Shown here: piece by piece, positions 29,241 to 38,239 of the stretch
Layout of the letters: each line of letters opens with the position of its first letter
Position numbering within the stretch: position 1 is the first letter of the stretch
Source of the DNA: an uncultured Pirellulaceae bacterium
Lineage (GTDB): Bacteria; Planctomycetota; Planctomycetia; Pirellulales; Pirellulaceae
Length of the DNA stretch: 64,000 nt
Direction of reading: 5' to 3'
Assembly: GCA_937967505.1 (NCBI GenBank)
Contig: CALCJM010000033.1
Span: 1 to 64,000, forward strand
Program-made: the position numbers and the translations under genes
The notes under the pieces: generated by a model
The model's database searches: none
Seen by the model: the letters and a program-made list of their open reading frames with translations, nothing else
What the model was told of the DNA's origin: nothing

Positions 29241-30296
29241 ATGTCTGAAGTTACTGTGTTGATGACTGTCTTTAACGGGATGCCTTATCTCGAACAGGCC
29301 GTCGAATCAATTTTGTGCCAGACGCTGTCTGACTTTGAATTTATCATCGTAGATGATGGCTCGACCGACGGAACACCCGCCTATCTCCGCACATTGAAGG
29401 ACCCGCGCGTCTCGGTGATCCGACAGGACAATGGTGGCACCGCTGCGGCGGCCAATCACGGTTTGAAAAGTGTCACGACGCGCTACGTTGCCCGCATGGA
29501 TGCCGACGATATCGCGTTGCCCACACGACTGGCTAAACAACTGGCATTTCTGCAGCAACATCCCAACGTTGGAATTCTTGGTAGCCAAATCGTGCCTGTC
29601 GGCGACGCGGGTTCCGGTAATTCGCTGTCCTTGCCCTGCACACACGAGAAACTATTCCCGGCCATGATGAAAGGGAAGCACGGCTTGGCTCACAGTTCTG
29701 TCATGATCGATGCCGACCGATTGAAATCAATCGGCGGCTACTGGTCGTTACGGCTGATTGATGACTGGGACATGATGCTGCGGATGGGGGAGATTTCACA
29801 TCTGGCAAATCTGGACGAAGTCCTGCTGCACTATCGCGTTCATTCCGGATCACTCAACGGCACCAGCATGATGCGAATGCATCGCTCCATTGCCTACGCC
29901 ATCGACCGCGCCGAACGCCGCCAATCCAATCGACAGCCCATTTCTTACGAAAGCTTCGTTCAAGAACTGGACAGTGCTCCACTTTTCAGGCGACTGTCCG
30001 AACGCTTGCACATCTTTGCCCTCGCACAGTATCGTTTGGCGGTGGCTGACCAGTGCGGTGGAAAGAAAATCGCCGGCGCGGTGCGGCTGGGCTTCGCGGC
30101 TCTTTGTTCGCCGCAACGCACGGTTGAACGCATCATGCGCATGTTGCGTTCGGCTGGTCCGGCCAGGACAAACGTGCAAAACCCGTTGGCCGGTTCAACA
30201 TCGTTGGACGAACCGGATCCTGCCACGACTCAATCGTTCCCGGTTCCTCAGCCTGTGGTTGTGGAAACACGGACCCAATCAGGATCGCCGGGCTAA
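29241..30296 (+). CDS. Glycosyltransferase family 2
   Basis: 351 residues. GT-A fold: 'VTVLMTVFNGMPYLEQAVES' at the N-terminus, 'IIVDDGSTDGT' (38-45) for the nucleotide, the metal-binding 'MDADD' (86-90) and 'RLIDDWDMMLRMG' carrying the acidic catalytic position. The C-terminal ~100 residues are variable and end in a Pro/Thr/Ser-rich tail. Likely adds sugars to an envelope polysaccharide or lipid. It is a single gene not flanked by other polysaccharide genes, so the acceptor cannot be guessed. Its stop overlaps the end of convergent sufE by three bases. Confidence 0.93.
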   Translation: MSEVTVLMTVFNGMPYLEQAVESILCQTLSDFEFIIVDDGSTDGTPAYLRTLKDPRVSVIRQDNGGTAAAANHGLKSVTTRYVARMDADDIALPTRLAKQLAFLQQHPNVGILGSQIVPVGDAGSGNSLSLPCTHEKLFPAMMKGKHGLAHSSVMIDADRLKSIGGYWSLRLIDDWDMMLRMGEISHLANLDEVLLHYRVHSGSLNGTSMMRMHRSIAYAIDRAERRQSNRQPISYESFVQELDSAPLFRRLSERLHIFALAQYRLAVADQCGGKKIAGAVRLGFAALCSPQRTVERIMRMLRSAGPARTNVQNPLAGSTSLDEPDPATTQSFPVPQPVVVETRTQSGSPG

Positions 30297-30712
30297 ATCG
30301 AGGCGGCAATCATTTTCAAACGCTTGATCATCGAAAACAGGCCGTTGCGGCGCTGAGGGCTCAGGTGTTGGTCGAGTCCCAACTTTTTCAGATATTCCAA
30401 AACGTCGCTCTCGGCGATCTCACTGGCCGTTTTGCCGTGATAGAAGGCCAACAGTAACACAATCAGCCCTTTGACAATGATTGAATCGCTGTCCGCCAGC
30501 ACCGTCATCGGTGCGTCCTTGTCAGCGGCATCGGCCATCATCCACACGGTGCTCATACACCCTTCAACGATGTAGTCTTTCGTCTGAAAATCCGCCGGCA
30601 TCGCCGGCAACTCGCGGCCCAGATCGATCATAAAATCGTAACGTTCATCCCACTCTTGCAGGTCATCAAAGGTTTCAAACAATTCGTCTATCGAAGGCGG
30701 AAATTCAGACAT
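30293..30712 (-). CDS. sufE: SufE-family sulfur acceptor for Fe-S cluster assembly
   Basis: 139 residues, the normal length. SufE accepts persulfide sulfur from the cysteine desulfurase SufS and stimulates it. The N-terminal 'LFETFDDLQEWDERYDFMID' and the acceptor cysteine Cys52 in 'VEGCMSTVWM' are present, with 'SDSIIVKGLIVLLLAFYHGK' and a C-terminal 'LSPQRRNGLFSMIKRLK'. No other suf gene is nearby. Converges with the GT2 gene. Confidence 0.95.
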   Translation of the reverse strand: MSEFPPSIDELFETFDDLQEWDERYDFMIDLGRELPAMPADFQTKDYIVEGCMSTVWMMADAADKDAPMTVLADSDSIIVKGLIVLLLAFYHGKTASEIAESDVLEYLKKLGLDQHLSPQRRNGLFSMIKRLKMIAASI

Positions 30713-30874
30713 TCGGGTTTTGGATGGTCGTCAGAAATATCAGGGGCGGAATCAACTTTCATCCGGTTTTACTGGCAAACATCCAGAAGCAAAACAGACA
30801 AAGCCGCCCACGGGCGCGAAACCGGCAAAATACTGCTCCCCCATCTCCGTCAACGACCCAATACCACTCTGATA

Positions 30875-31381
30875 TCAGTCACCAACACCAATGTCCTGAT
30901 TGCATAACTGCATGATCAATTCCATCTCGTCCTGTTCGTGACGGGCCAACGCAATGCAAAATGTTTCGAAGTCCGACCTCACAGTGTCCAAATTGATGTC
31001 ATCTGCCGATTCGCGATAGACAATACGTTCCGCCAAATCAATCACTCGGCCCAGATCCAGATAAAGCGTCTCGTGCTCGCGCGTTTTCGCTTTGGCCTTG
31101 CGGGTGACAATCGGATTATCGATGACTTCTTGGCGGAAGTAGCCGTAAAACTCCTCCAGCGTAAAATACGTTTCCAGCTGGTCACGCAAATCACTCAACC
31201 ATTGCACCACCAGGCGGGGTGCAGGATCAGGTTTTTGATTCAACCAGTAATAGGTTCGGTTGAGCGTACTGCGGAAATCAAAATCAGTTTTGATTTCGTC
31301 CATGAACGCAGCATTAATCGTCATCCCGGCGGCAATCGCGCCGCTTTGCCGATACTCTTTTTCTGTAAGCCATGTACTCAT
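30875..31381 (-). CDS. Hemerythrin-like four-helix protein, iron ligands partly lost
   Basis: 168 residues from the ATG at 31381; a longer frame from 31456 adds 25 residues with no ribosome site. The layout matches hemerythrin-like HHE domains: 'WLSDLRDQLETYFTLEEFYGYF', then 'REHETLYLDLGRVIDLAE', then 'ALARHEQDEMELIMQLCNQD'. In active members the first segment carries His where this protein has Gln and Tyr (RDQLETYF), while the EHE and RHEQDE ligands remain. It may bind one metal or have become structural. The family link is by motif spacing, so it is tentative. Confidence 0.6.
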   Translation of the reverse strand: MSTWLTEKEYRQSGAIAAGMTINAAFMDEIKTDFDFRSTLNRTYYWLNQKPDPAPRLVVQWLSDLRDQLETYFTLEEFYGYFRQEVIDNPIVTRKAKAKTREHETLYLDLGRVIDLAERIVYRESADDINLDTVRSDFETFCIALARHEQDEMELIMQLCNQDIGVGD

Positions 31382-31532
31382 CTTTGCGCCTCGCCCTGAT
31401 ACAATGAAATAGAGCCGTAAAACTAAAACATAACGCTCCCATGCGTTGCCGTCCAATTTTTTCTTCTTGGGTCAACAACGCAAGCAACCTAAACTTCTGC
31501 TGTCAATCAACATCGCGTCTCCCTATAAGCCA

Positions 31533-32081
31533 ATGCGAAAACACGGCCCTTGGACGATAAAAGAAACGAATCTGGTTTATCAGGACCCGTATGTCGCCCT
31601 GCATGTGGATCAGGTGATTCGGCCCGATGGAAACGCTGGCCAACACGTGGTCGTACAGATTAAGCCGGGCGTTTGCGTGATCGCGTTGGACACTCACCAC
31701 AATGTTCACCTGACACGCGAGTTTCACTATGCGGTGGGTCGCGAATCGGTCGAAGGAGTTAGCGGCGGAATTGAACCTGGCGAAGATCCGCTGTTGTGTG
31801 CTCAACGCGAACTTCAGGAGGAGCTGGGCCTGCATGCTGGACATTGGCAATCTCTGATGACCGTCGATCCGTTTACGACCATCATGGCTTCGCCGACCCA
31901 ACTGTATCTGGCAACAGAATTGACACCCGTGCCAAATAATCTGGAAGGCACCGAGACGATCACAACGGTCGTATTGCCGCTTGATTTAGCGATTCGACAG
32001 GTTGAAACCGGTGCGATCACTCACGCTCCTACCTGTGTGGCATTGATGCTGGTGGACCGTCGGGTCAGCAGGAATGCATAG
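31533..32081 (+). CDS. Nudix hydrolase, ADP-ribose pyrophosphatase-like
   Basis: 182 residues from the ATG at 31533; the frame extends 29 codons upstream without a good start. The Nudix box is complete at 78-100 ('GGIEPGEDPLLCAQRELQEE' then LGL), with the REXXEE metal-binding core. An upstream strand 'CVIALDTHHNVHLTREFHYA' matches ADP-ribose/NDP-sugar hydrolases of the NudF type. Likely clears ADP-ribose or nucleotide sugars in the cytoplasm. Overlaps by 17 bases with the end of the convergent RND pump gene. Confidence 0.9.
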   Translation: MRKHGPWTIKETNLVYQDPYVALHVDQVIRPDGNAGQHVVVQIKPGVCVIALDTHHNVHLTREFHYAVGRESVEGVSGGIEPGEDPLLCAQRELQEELGLHAGHWQSLMTVDPFTTIMASPTQLYLATELTPVPNNLEGTETITTVVLPLDLAIRQVETGAITHAPTCVALMLVDRRVSRNA

Positions 32082-35000
32082 TCGATTGCCGATAGAACAA
32101 CAGGTACAGCGACGGCACCAAAAATAACGCCATCAATGTCGCACCAGCCACGCCCGCCGCAATCGTGACCGCCAGCGGTGGCCAGAAACCGCCACCCGAA
32201 AGAATCAATGGCGTGAAACCGGCGATCGTCGTCAGAGTTGTGGCCACGATGTGACGGGTGCAGCCACTGACCGTTGCCACCAAATTGCTTCGATCCATCC
32301 TTTCGGGAACCGCTGCGGTGGGCCCTGACGTGGTTGACGGCGCGTTGTGATGGTGTTCGGTAATCGCTGCCAATACCACGATCGAATCATTGATCGCCAC
32401 ACCGACCAGCCCCATCGTGCCAACGATCGCCATAAAGCCAAGCGGATATCCGGACATCGCCAGTGCGAGGCCGGCCAAACCGATCGACAGCGCTCCCACA
32501 ACCACGACGATCAACGCCTGCCGAAACGATCCCAACGAACCAACCAGCGTCAACACCATCAATGCCAGCAACAGCGGCGCGTTGGCGATCAACTGGTTGA
32601 CGGCGTGGCTGCGCTGTGCGGATTCGCCACCCAGCGTAAGGCTGTACCCCGAGGGCAAATGGAACCCTGAACTGGCCAATCGTCGCTTGAATTGGGCAAC
32701 AACGCTTGATGGCAGCACGCCCGGGCGTGTATAAGCCATGACCTCGTTGGCGCGTGTCCCGTCCAGCCGCACGATCGCGCCAACATCACCCTCAAGCGAC
32801 ATGTTCGTCAGCGCGGACAGCGGTGTTCCGGATTTCGGCGGCGAAGTCCTAGCGGCAACAGGCATCCCGCCCTGCCCTGCCCCGGTATTTGGCCCTGTGT
32901 TGGTTCTCCAGGACCTGCCGTAAACCTGCATCGACCCCAGTCGTGCGAAATTGGCCGATGGAGATTCGGCATCAGCCACCTTGACCCGGACGGGCATTTC
33001 CAGGTCGCCATCAAACGCCGTGCCTGCTGAAACACCGGCCAATGCCTGATACAGTTGGCCCGCGATCGATGCCCGGTTCAATCCGGCCTCGGATGCTTGC
33101 TGCGGATCAACGGCAAGGGTCAGCTTGGGAATCGTCTCTTCCAGATCCGAACGTGTATGCGTCACATCGGACAATCCGGCCAGGGCCAGCCGAAGCTGGC
33201 TTCCCAGCTCGCGCAGCACATCCAGATCCGGTCCCTGCAACTGAATTTCCACCGGTGCGTCAAAAGGCGGACCTTGTTGGAGCTGGCGTACAATGGTGCG
33301 GGCCGGTGGAAAATCCTGATCCAGCCGGCGCTGCAATCGATCGACAATTTCGGTAGGGTCCTGTCCTAAATTCAGATCAACGATGGCTTGAGCATAAAAC
33401 GGCGTGCCGCGTCGGCGTGGAACAACGTTGTAATAAAATGTCGGAGCGCTGCGACCGACAAACCAGTACGCCGCGCTCACACCGGCGTCGGCCACAACTT
33501 TGTCTTGCATGGCCAACACCGTGTCGCGCGTTTTCTCCAAACCACTGCCGGCGGCAAGTTCCACTTCAATTTGAATCTGCCGTCGGTCAGAGGCCGGGAA
33601 AAACTGCTCCGGAAGCTGCATGGCAAACCCAAACCCGGCAGCCGGCAACAACACCGCCACCAAAATTCCCAACACCGGAAATCGAAACACCACCCTCAGC
33701 AACCACTGATAGATGTTCGTGAGCCACGGAAGCTCGAGCCCCTCCTCCGCCGCCCACTGGCCGTCGCCGTGCGGCTGCAGGAATGCGAACAGTGCGGGGA
33801 TGACTGTCATCGCCAACAAAAAAGAGGCGGATATCGCCAGAATAACGCTGATTGCAATCGTTCCTACAAATTCACCCGCAGGCCCGGGCAAAATTGCAAT
33901 CGGCAAAAACGCCAGCGCCGTGGTCAATGTCGATCCTGACAGCGGTACTTTCAAATGAGCGATACTGGCAGATACGGCTGCCTGAACGGTGCTGCCCTGC
34001 GCCTGCCGCAGGCGGATGTCCTCCACCATCACAATCGCATTGTCAATCAACAGCCCCAGCGCCACGATCAGCCCCGTGACGGACATTTGATGCAGTGGAA
34101 TGTCCATCACGCGCATCGCCACCAGCACCATTGACGCCGACAGCGGCACGGCCAGCCCCACCACCACCATGCTCCGCCAGCCCATCAATAACCACACGAC
34201 CCCGACGACCACCACTGTTCCCAGCAACAGATTACCCATCAGGGTTTCCAGCCGCGCTGAAATATGTCGCTGTTGTAAAAAGACGGGAGCGATCGAAACT
34301 TCAGCGCGATAGGTATTTTGAAAATCATCCAGCACCCCCTCGAGTGCCGCCGTCCAAGCGGGCATCGAACTGGCCTGATTGACAAACGCCCCCAACACAA
34401 TTGCCTCACGCCCATTCACGATCGCCAGATCTTGACGCGGCTGTTTCATCGCGCGTTGCACGGTGCCCATTTCATTGATTGCGACCGATTGCCCCGTCCC
34501 GTCAGTGATTAAGATGCTCCCCAGCGCGCTTTCGGTGGCCCGTGCATCGGGCAGGTCAATCAAAATCGCCGAATCGCGGCTCTGTAAACTACCGGCGGGC
34601 TGCGTGACAAAATTGGCGGATACCTGATCAGCAATTTTTTGCACCGTCAACCCGGACGCGCGCAGCACCTGCGGCGGTACCTCAATTAAAAACTCTTCCC
34701 GCGCGTCGCCGAAGACTTCCACCTGTTCTGTCCCCGACAGGCCATTGATACGATCTTTCAGTTGTCGCGCGATTCGGCTGACCAGCGCGTCGGATGGCGG
34801 CGCTGATGCATGCCACTGCACCGCGATGATCGCCGCATAGGCCTTCAGTGGAAAGACCTCCAGTTCCGGATCCAGACAGCCCGGTGGCAGATCGGTCCGG
34901 GCGTCGTCGATCGATTTGGCCACACGCTCCCAAACGGCCGCCACCTCATTCACGTCATCACGCAGTTCAATCACCAGATTCGAAATGCCCTGCCGACTGT

Positions 35001-35244
35001 TGGAACGTACCTGCCTGATCTCAAATATGTTTTGCAAGTGCTGTTCCAGCCGACTGGAAACAAACGCTTCGACACGGCCCGCATCAGCCCCTGGAAACGG
35101 TGTGCTGACCACACCCACACGCTTGCGCAGCACCGGATCCTCAAGCGCCGGGATCACCAACGCCGAAGATACTCCCCCGATAAAGATCACACAAATCACC
35201 AGCAATAACATGCGTGGGTTCTGTTTCAACAGTTGAGCCATCAT
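32065..35244 (-). CDS. RND-family efflux transporter (AcrB/MexB-like inner membrane pump)
   Basis: 1059 residues, normal for the family, with two repeats of six membrane helices and large periplasmic loops. Motifs: first helix 'NPRMLLLVICVIFIGGV', porter start 'PFPGADAGRVEAFVSSRLEQ', helix-4 region 'GLIVALGLLIDNAIVMVEDI' with the proton-relay Asp, and the partner region 'GTMGLVGVAINDSIVVLAAI'. Its ATG overlaps the stop of the adaptor gene (ATGA), so the two are translated together. No outer membrane channel (TolC) gene is in the pair. Substrate unknown; the loops do not show heavy-metal motifs. Confidence 0.95.
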   Translation of the reverse strand: MMAQLLKQNPRMLLLVICVIFIGGVSSALVIPALEDPVLRKRVGVVSTPFPGADAGRVEAFVSSRLEQHLQNIFEIRQVRSNSRQGISNLVIELRDDVNEVAAVWERVAKSIDDARTDLPPGCLDPELEVFPLKAYAAIIAVQWHASAPPSDALVSRIARQLKDRINGLSGTEQVEVFGDAREEFLIEVPPQVLRASGLTVQKIADQVSANFVTQPAGSLQSRDSAILIDLPDARATESALGSILITDGTGQSVAINEMGTVQRAMKQPRQDLAIVNGREAIVLGAFVNQASSMPAWTAALEGVLDDFQNTYRAEVSIAPVFLQQRHISARLETLMGNLLLGTVVVVGVVWLLMGWRSMVVVGLAVPLSASMVLVAMRVMDIPLHQMSVTGLIVALGLLIDNAIVMVEDIRLRQAQGSTVQAAVSASIAHLKVPLSGSTLTTALAFLPIAILPGPAGEFVGTIAISVILAISASFLLAMTVIPALFAFLQPHGDGQWAAEEGLELPWLTNIYQWLLRVVFRFPVLGILVAVLLPAAGFGFAMQLPEQFFPASDRRQIQIEVELAAGSGLEKTRDTVLAMQDKVVADAGVSAAYWFVGRSAPTFYYNVVPRRRGTPFYAQAIVDLNLGQDPTEIVDRLQRRLDQDFPPARTIVRQLQQGPPFDAPVEIQLQGPDLDVLRELGSQLRLALAGLSDVTHTRSDLEETIPKLTLAVDPQQASEAGLNRASIAGQLYQALAGVSAGTAFDGDLEMPVRVKVADAESPSANFARLGSMQVYGRSWRTNTGPNTGAGQGGMPVAARTSPPKSGTPLSALTNMSLEGDVGAIVRLDGTRANEVMAYTRPGVLPSSVVAQFKRRLASSGFHLPSGYSLTLGGESAQRSHAVNQLIANAPLLLALMVLTLVGSLGSFRQALIVVVVGALSIGLAGLALAMSGYPLGFMAIVGTMGLVGVAINDSIVVLAAITEHHHNAPSTTSGPTAAVPERMDRSNLVATVSGCTRHIVATTLTTIAGFTPLILSGGGFWPPLAVTIAAGVAGATLMALFLVPSLYLLFYRQSTMHSC

Positions 35245-36371
35245 GGGGCCGGTTCCCCTTTGACAGGTGGCAGGGACGGCAGAGACTTGGTCGGGGCCAA
35301 CTGAATCGGACGGGACAAATCACCGGTGCCAGCGGCTGGAATGACGCTTTGGCCCGGGACAACGCGATGGGTTCCATCAGCAATCACCAGATCGCCTTCG
35401 GTCAGTGCACCGCGTACATAGGCCGTATCGTTTTCTACATGGATGACCTCGATCGTTCGCAGTGCGGCAATCGTCTGGTCGCCACGATTTTCCAGCACCA
35501 TGGTTGACCACAAACCACCGGCACGTTTCTGCATCGCCGACAGGGGCAACCAAAACCCCGTCACTTCCCGGAAACTGTCGAAACTGACTTTGACAATACT
35601 GCCCAAGGAATAATCCGCCGCAGACAGATCACTGGTGATTTCCAACTGCACTTTGCGGGTGCGTGTTGACTGATCCACCACTGGCGCAATGGATTTGATC
35701 AGCGCCTCTGCGGCGCGATTGTCTTCCATCACAACTTCCAACCGCCGTCCCGGGAACTGAGCGCGAGCCGTTTTTGCCGCAATACTGACTTCGACCGTTG
35801 GAGTTGAATCGCTGACCACTTCCGCCAACGGCTGCCCTGTGGCAGCCAGCTGTCCCGGAAAAGCACTCAGCCGCGAAAGTGCACCGGAGAATGGAGCAAT
35901 CAGAGTCGAACTTTCTATTCGTGCGTCAAGTTCAGCCAGTTGGCTTTCTAGGTCGGCCACACGCGCTGTCGGTTGTTGTCCATTGCGAGCCGAATCCAAC
36001 GCATTGGAGACTTGCTTCCGCTGGTTTTCCAATCCGACGATGTCGAATTGCGCAATGACCTCGCCAGCCTTTACCCTCTGACCCGACGTTTTGGAAACAA
36101 GCACCACTTTTCCGGATCGCCCAAACCCTAACCTGGCTGTCTGTCCCGGCTGAAGCGTCCCGTAATAGGTTGCCACTTCGTTGTATTGACCGGTTTGGGC
36201 AATCCGCACAACGTTGACCACGCGCGGCGGTGGTTCTACGTTCCCTTTTCCCGGACCTGCCGTCTGGTCATGGCATCCGGTCGCCACCGGCAACAGCGCC
36301 ATACTCCCCATCAATAAACATCGATGCAGTCGATAAGCCCAGTGGTCCATTTTTTCAAACAATGCTTGCAT
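35241..36371 (-). CDS. RND efflux periplasmic adaptor (membrane fusion protein), probable lipoprotein
   Basis: 376 residues from the ATG at 36371; 36350 is another candidate. The N-terminus has a hydrophobic stretch ending 'LPVATGCHDQ', a likely lipobox. Barrel/lipoyl segments follow: 'YYGTLQPGQTARLGFGRSGK' and 'SGQRVKAGEVIAQFD' in the first half, a short helical hairpin ('ENQRKQVSNALDSARNGQQP'...'DLESQLAELDARIESSTLIA'), then 'PFSGALSRLSAFPGQLAATG' and a beta-barrel with 'ALTEGDLVIADGTHRVVPGQ'. It links the pump encoded next to it with an outer membrane channel. Confidence 0.93.
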   Translation of the reverse strand: MQALFEKMDHWAYRLHRCLLMGSMALLPVATGCHDQTAGPGKGNVEPPPRVVNVVRIAQTGQYNEVATYYGTLQPGQTARLGFGRSGKVVLVSKTSGQRVKAGEVIAQFDIVGLENQRKQVSNALDSARNGQQPTARVADLESQLAELDARIESSTLIAPFSGALSRLSAFPGQLAATGQPLAEVVSDSTPTVEVSIAAKTARAQFPGRRLEVVMEDNRAAEALIKSIAPVVDQSTRTRKVQLEITSDLSAADYSLGSIVKVSFDSFREVTGFWLPLSAMQKRAGGLWSTMVLENRGDQTIAALRTIEVIHVENDTAYVRGALTEGDLVIADGTHRVVPGQSVIPAAGTGDLSRPIQLAPTKSLPSLPPVKGEPAP

Positions 36372-36765
36372 CAGGGTCGGTAGAGGATTTTGGTACGCGG
36401 GACTCGGACCTATACGGAATATCGACACCTAGGGTCGGGCCAAAATTTCAATTTTATGGGCTCGATCTGAATCGGGCACAGGCAAAATCGTGACTGTTCC
36501 AGTTTCTCGCATCGGCCGAGGCTGACTTTACCGATTGGAGAAGCGTTGTGTCGTTCGATTTAGATTGCCGTTCTCCTCTCGTAATCAGGGCCAGGGAAAG
36601 ACAATTCTCACAGGGTGCAGTTAAAAAGAGGGAGATCACGGAAGCCCGGGTTGCGTTTCCGGGCAATTTCTGAACTTTTATCATTTCCCAAGTTCAAATC
36701 GCAGGAGAATCCAGGATAATTTGGAGCACCTTGATTTCTCAACTCTGATTCAGCAGGTTCATGCG
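36372..36765. other. Divergent intergenic region upstream of the efflux operon and a beta-helix protein
   Basis: Just under 400 bases, expected to hold two divergent promoters. No regulator gene, palindromic operator or repeat was recognised. Confidence 0.45.
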
Positions 36766-38022
36766 ATGCTCCCCAAATTTCTACGATCCCGTTTTCTGTT
36801 GTGTGCGTTATTTGCATTTCTTTCCGTTGGTTTTTGGCAATCACGCAGTGCTGTTGCAGAAACTTTCTATGTCAGCGTCACCGGCGACGATGAAAATCCC
36901 GGCACCAGAGCGCAGCCTTGGCGGTCGGTTTCCGAATCGGCCTTACGTCTCACGGCGGGAGACCGACTGTTGATTTTTCCGGGTTCCTATCTGAATGAAG
37001 GAGAGATTTTGGTCAGGAAGGTCGAACCCGAAACATTTGAGTACTTCCCGTTGGAAGGCTCCAAAAGTGAAACGACCTACATTGGATCGGCCACTTGGGT
37101 TCGCCCAAGAATCTACGGCAGCATCGATATCCGCGGCAGTCACATCAACGTGGAAAATTTGACCGTGCTTGGTGACCGGGAAACTCCCAATGCCGGCATT
37201 AGTGCATTCGAAAGTCACAACATCGCCATCAAAAACTGCATCGTAGCCTATCATGGGGGAGGTGGAATTCAGTTTGTTCTTTCCGATCTGGTGACGGCTG
37301 TTAATAACCGCAGTTATTTCAATGCGGCCACCAATCCCGATCAACACAGTGGCATCTCCTCTTTCCAACCGGTTGTCCGAACCGATACCGGGGAACAGTA
37401 CGGCGTCGTATTTGCCCAGAATATTTGCTTCGGCAACCGTACCGAAGTGCCCAACTCTCAAGGAAGCATCACCGACGGCAACGGAATTATTCTCGATGAT
37501 CACAACTACACTCAATTCAACGGACAGCTTGCCGATGTGATCGCGGGCACATCCGACCCGCAGTCTTCCTCGGGAGATCCGGAACTTGATCTTGATGCGG
37601 AGGGCAACCCGCTGCCTTACAGGCGTCGATCGGTGGTCAGCGGGAACGTTTGTGTCAAAAACGGCGGGCGCGGGATTCACGTCTTCCTTTCCGACAATGC
37701 GGTGCTTTGGCGCAACCTGTGTATTACCAACCTCAGGTCACAAGGCGTCCAGGACACTCTCCCGCGCGATGAAACCGGCAATCCATTTTTTCTGTTTGGA
37801 GAAATAAACGTGGCAGATTCGACCCGCATTGACGTTCTGGGCAATACCGCTGCTGCCAATCAAGCAGAAACTGCGGCGGCGGCAGAACATCTTTTCGATC
37901 TACAAGGCCAAGCCACAACCAACCGCTGGCAGTCAAACAGATTCTTCAACTTCTTTCCCAACGGGCCGATTGTCAGTGTCGCCAACGCCCCCGATTCCGA
38001 ACTGTTGCTGCTGGATAAATAG
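36766..38022 (+). CDS. Secreted right-handed parallel beta-helix protein
   Basis: 418 residues from the ATG at 36766, which begins a signal peptide ('LCALFAFLSVGFWQSRSAVA', cut before ETFYVS); an earlier ATG at 36721 adds non-signal residues. The mature start 'YVSVTGDDENPGTRAQPWRS' is the DUF1565/pectate-lyase-like opening of many secreted beta-helix proteins. Helix rungs follow with Asn/Gly turns ('INVENLTVLGDRE', 'HNIAIKNCIVAYHGGGGIQF'). A polysaccharide lyase or binding role is possible, but no catalytic Lys/Arg set could be confirmed. Expected to act outside the cell or in the periplasm. Confidence 0.8.
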   Translation: MLPKFLRSRFLLCALFAFLSVGFWQSRSAVAETFYVSVTGDDENPGTRAQPWRSVSESALRLTAGDRLLIFPGSYLNEGEILVRKVEPETFEYFPLEGSKSETTYIGSATWVRPRIYGSIDIRGSHINVENLTVLGDRETPNAGISAFESHNIAIKNCIVAYHGGGGIQFVLSDLVTAVNNRSYFNAATNPDQHSGISSFQPVVRTDTGEQYGVVFAQNICFGNRTEVPNSQGSITDGNGIILDDHNYTQFNGQLADVIAGTSDPQSSSGDPELDLDAEGNPLPYRRRSVVSGNVCVKNGGRGIHVFLSDNAVLWRNLCITNLRSQGVQDTLPRDETGNPFFLFGEINVADSTRIDVLGNTAAANQAETAAAAEHLFDLQGQATTNRWQSNRFFNFFPNGPIVSVANAPDSELLLLDK

Positions 38023-38239
38023 ACGCCGATAGCGCCGGCGAAAGTAACGTTAGCCAGCGGTTGACCCCAGTCGGGACGCCCAAACGGCGGGCGGCGGACA
38101 TCCCGGGGTGTGACGTTCTGTCTATTGCGGGCCACCGAGTCGCTTTTGTTGTGGATTTTCCGTAGCGGATCTACGAAGATTGGGATAACGTTCACCCTAT
38201 CAACTTCGAACCGGTTCTCCACGACTTGCCGCTCGTTCT

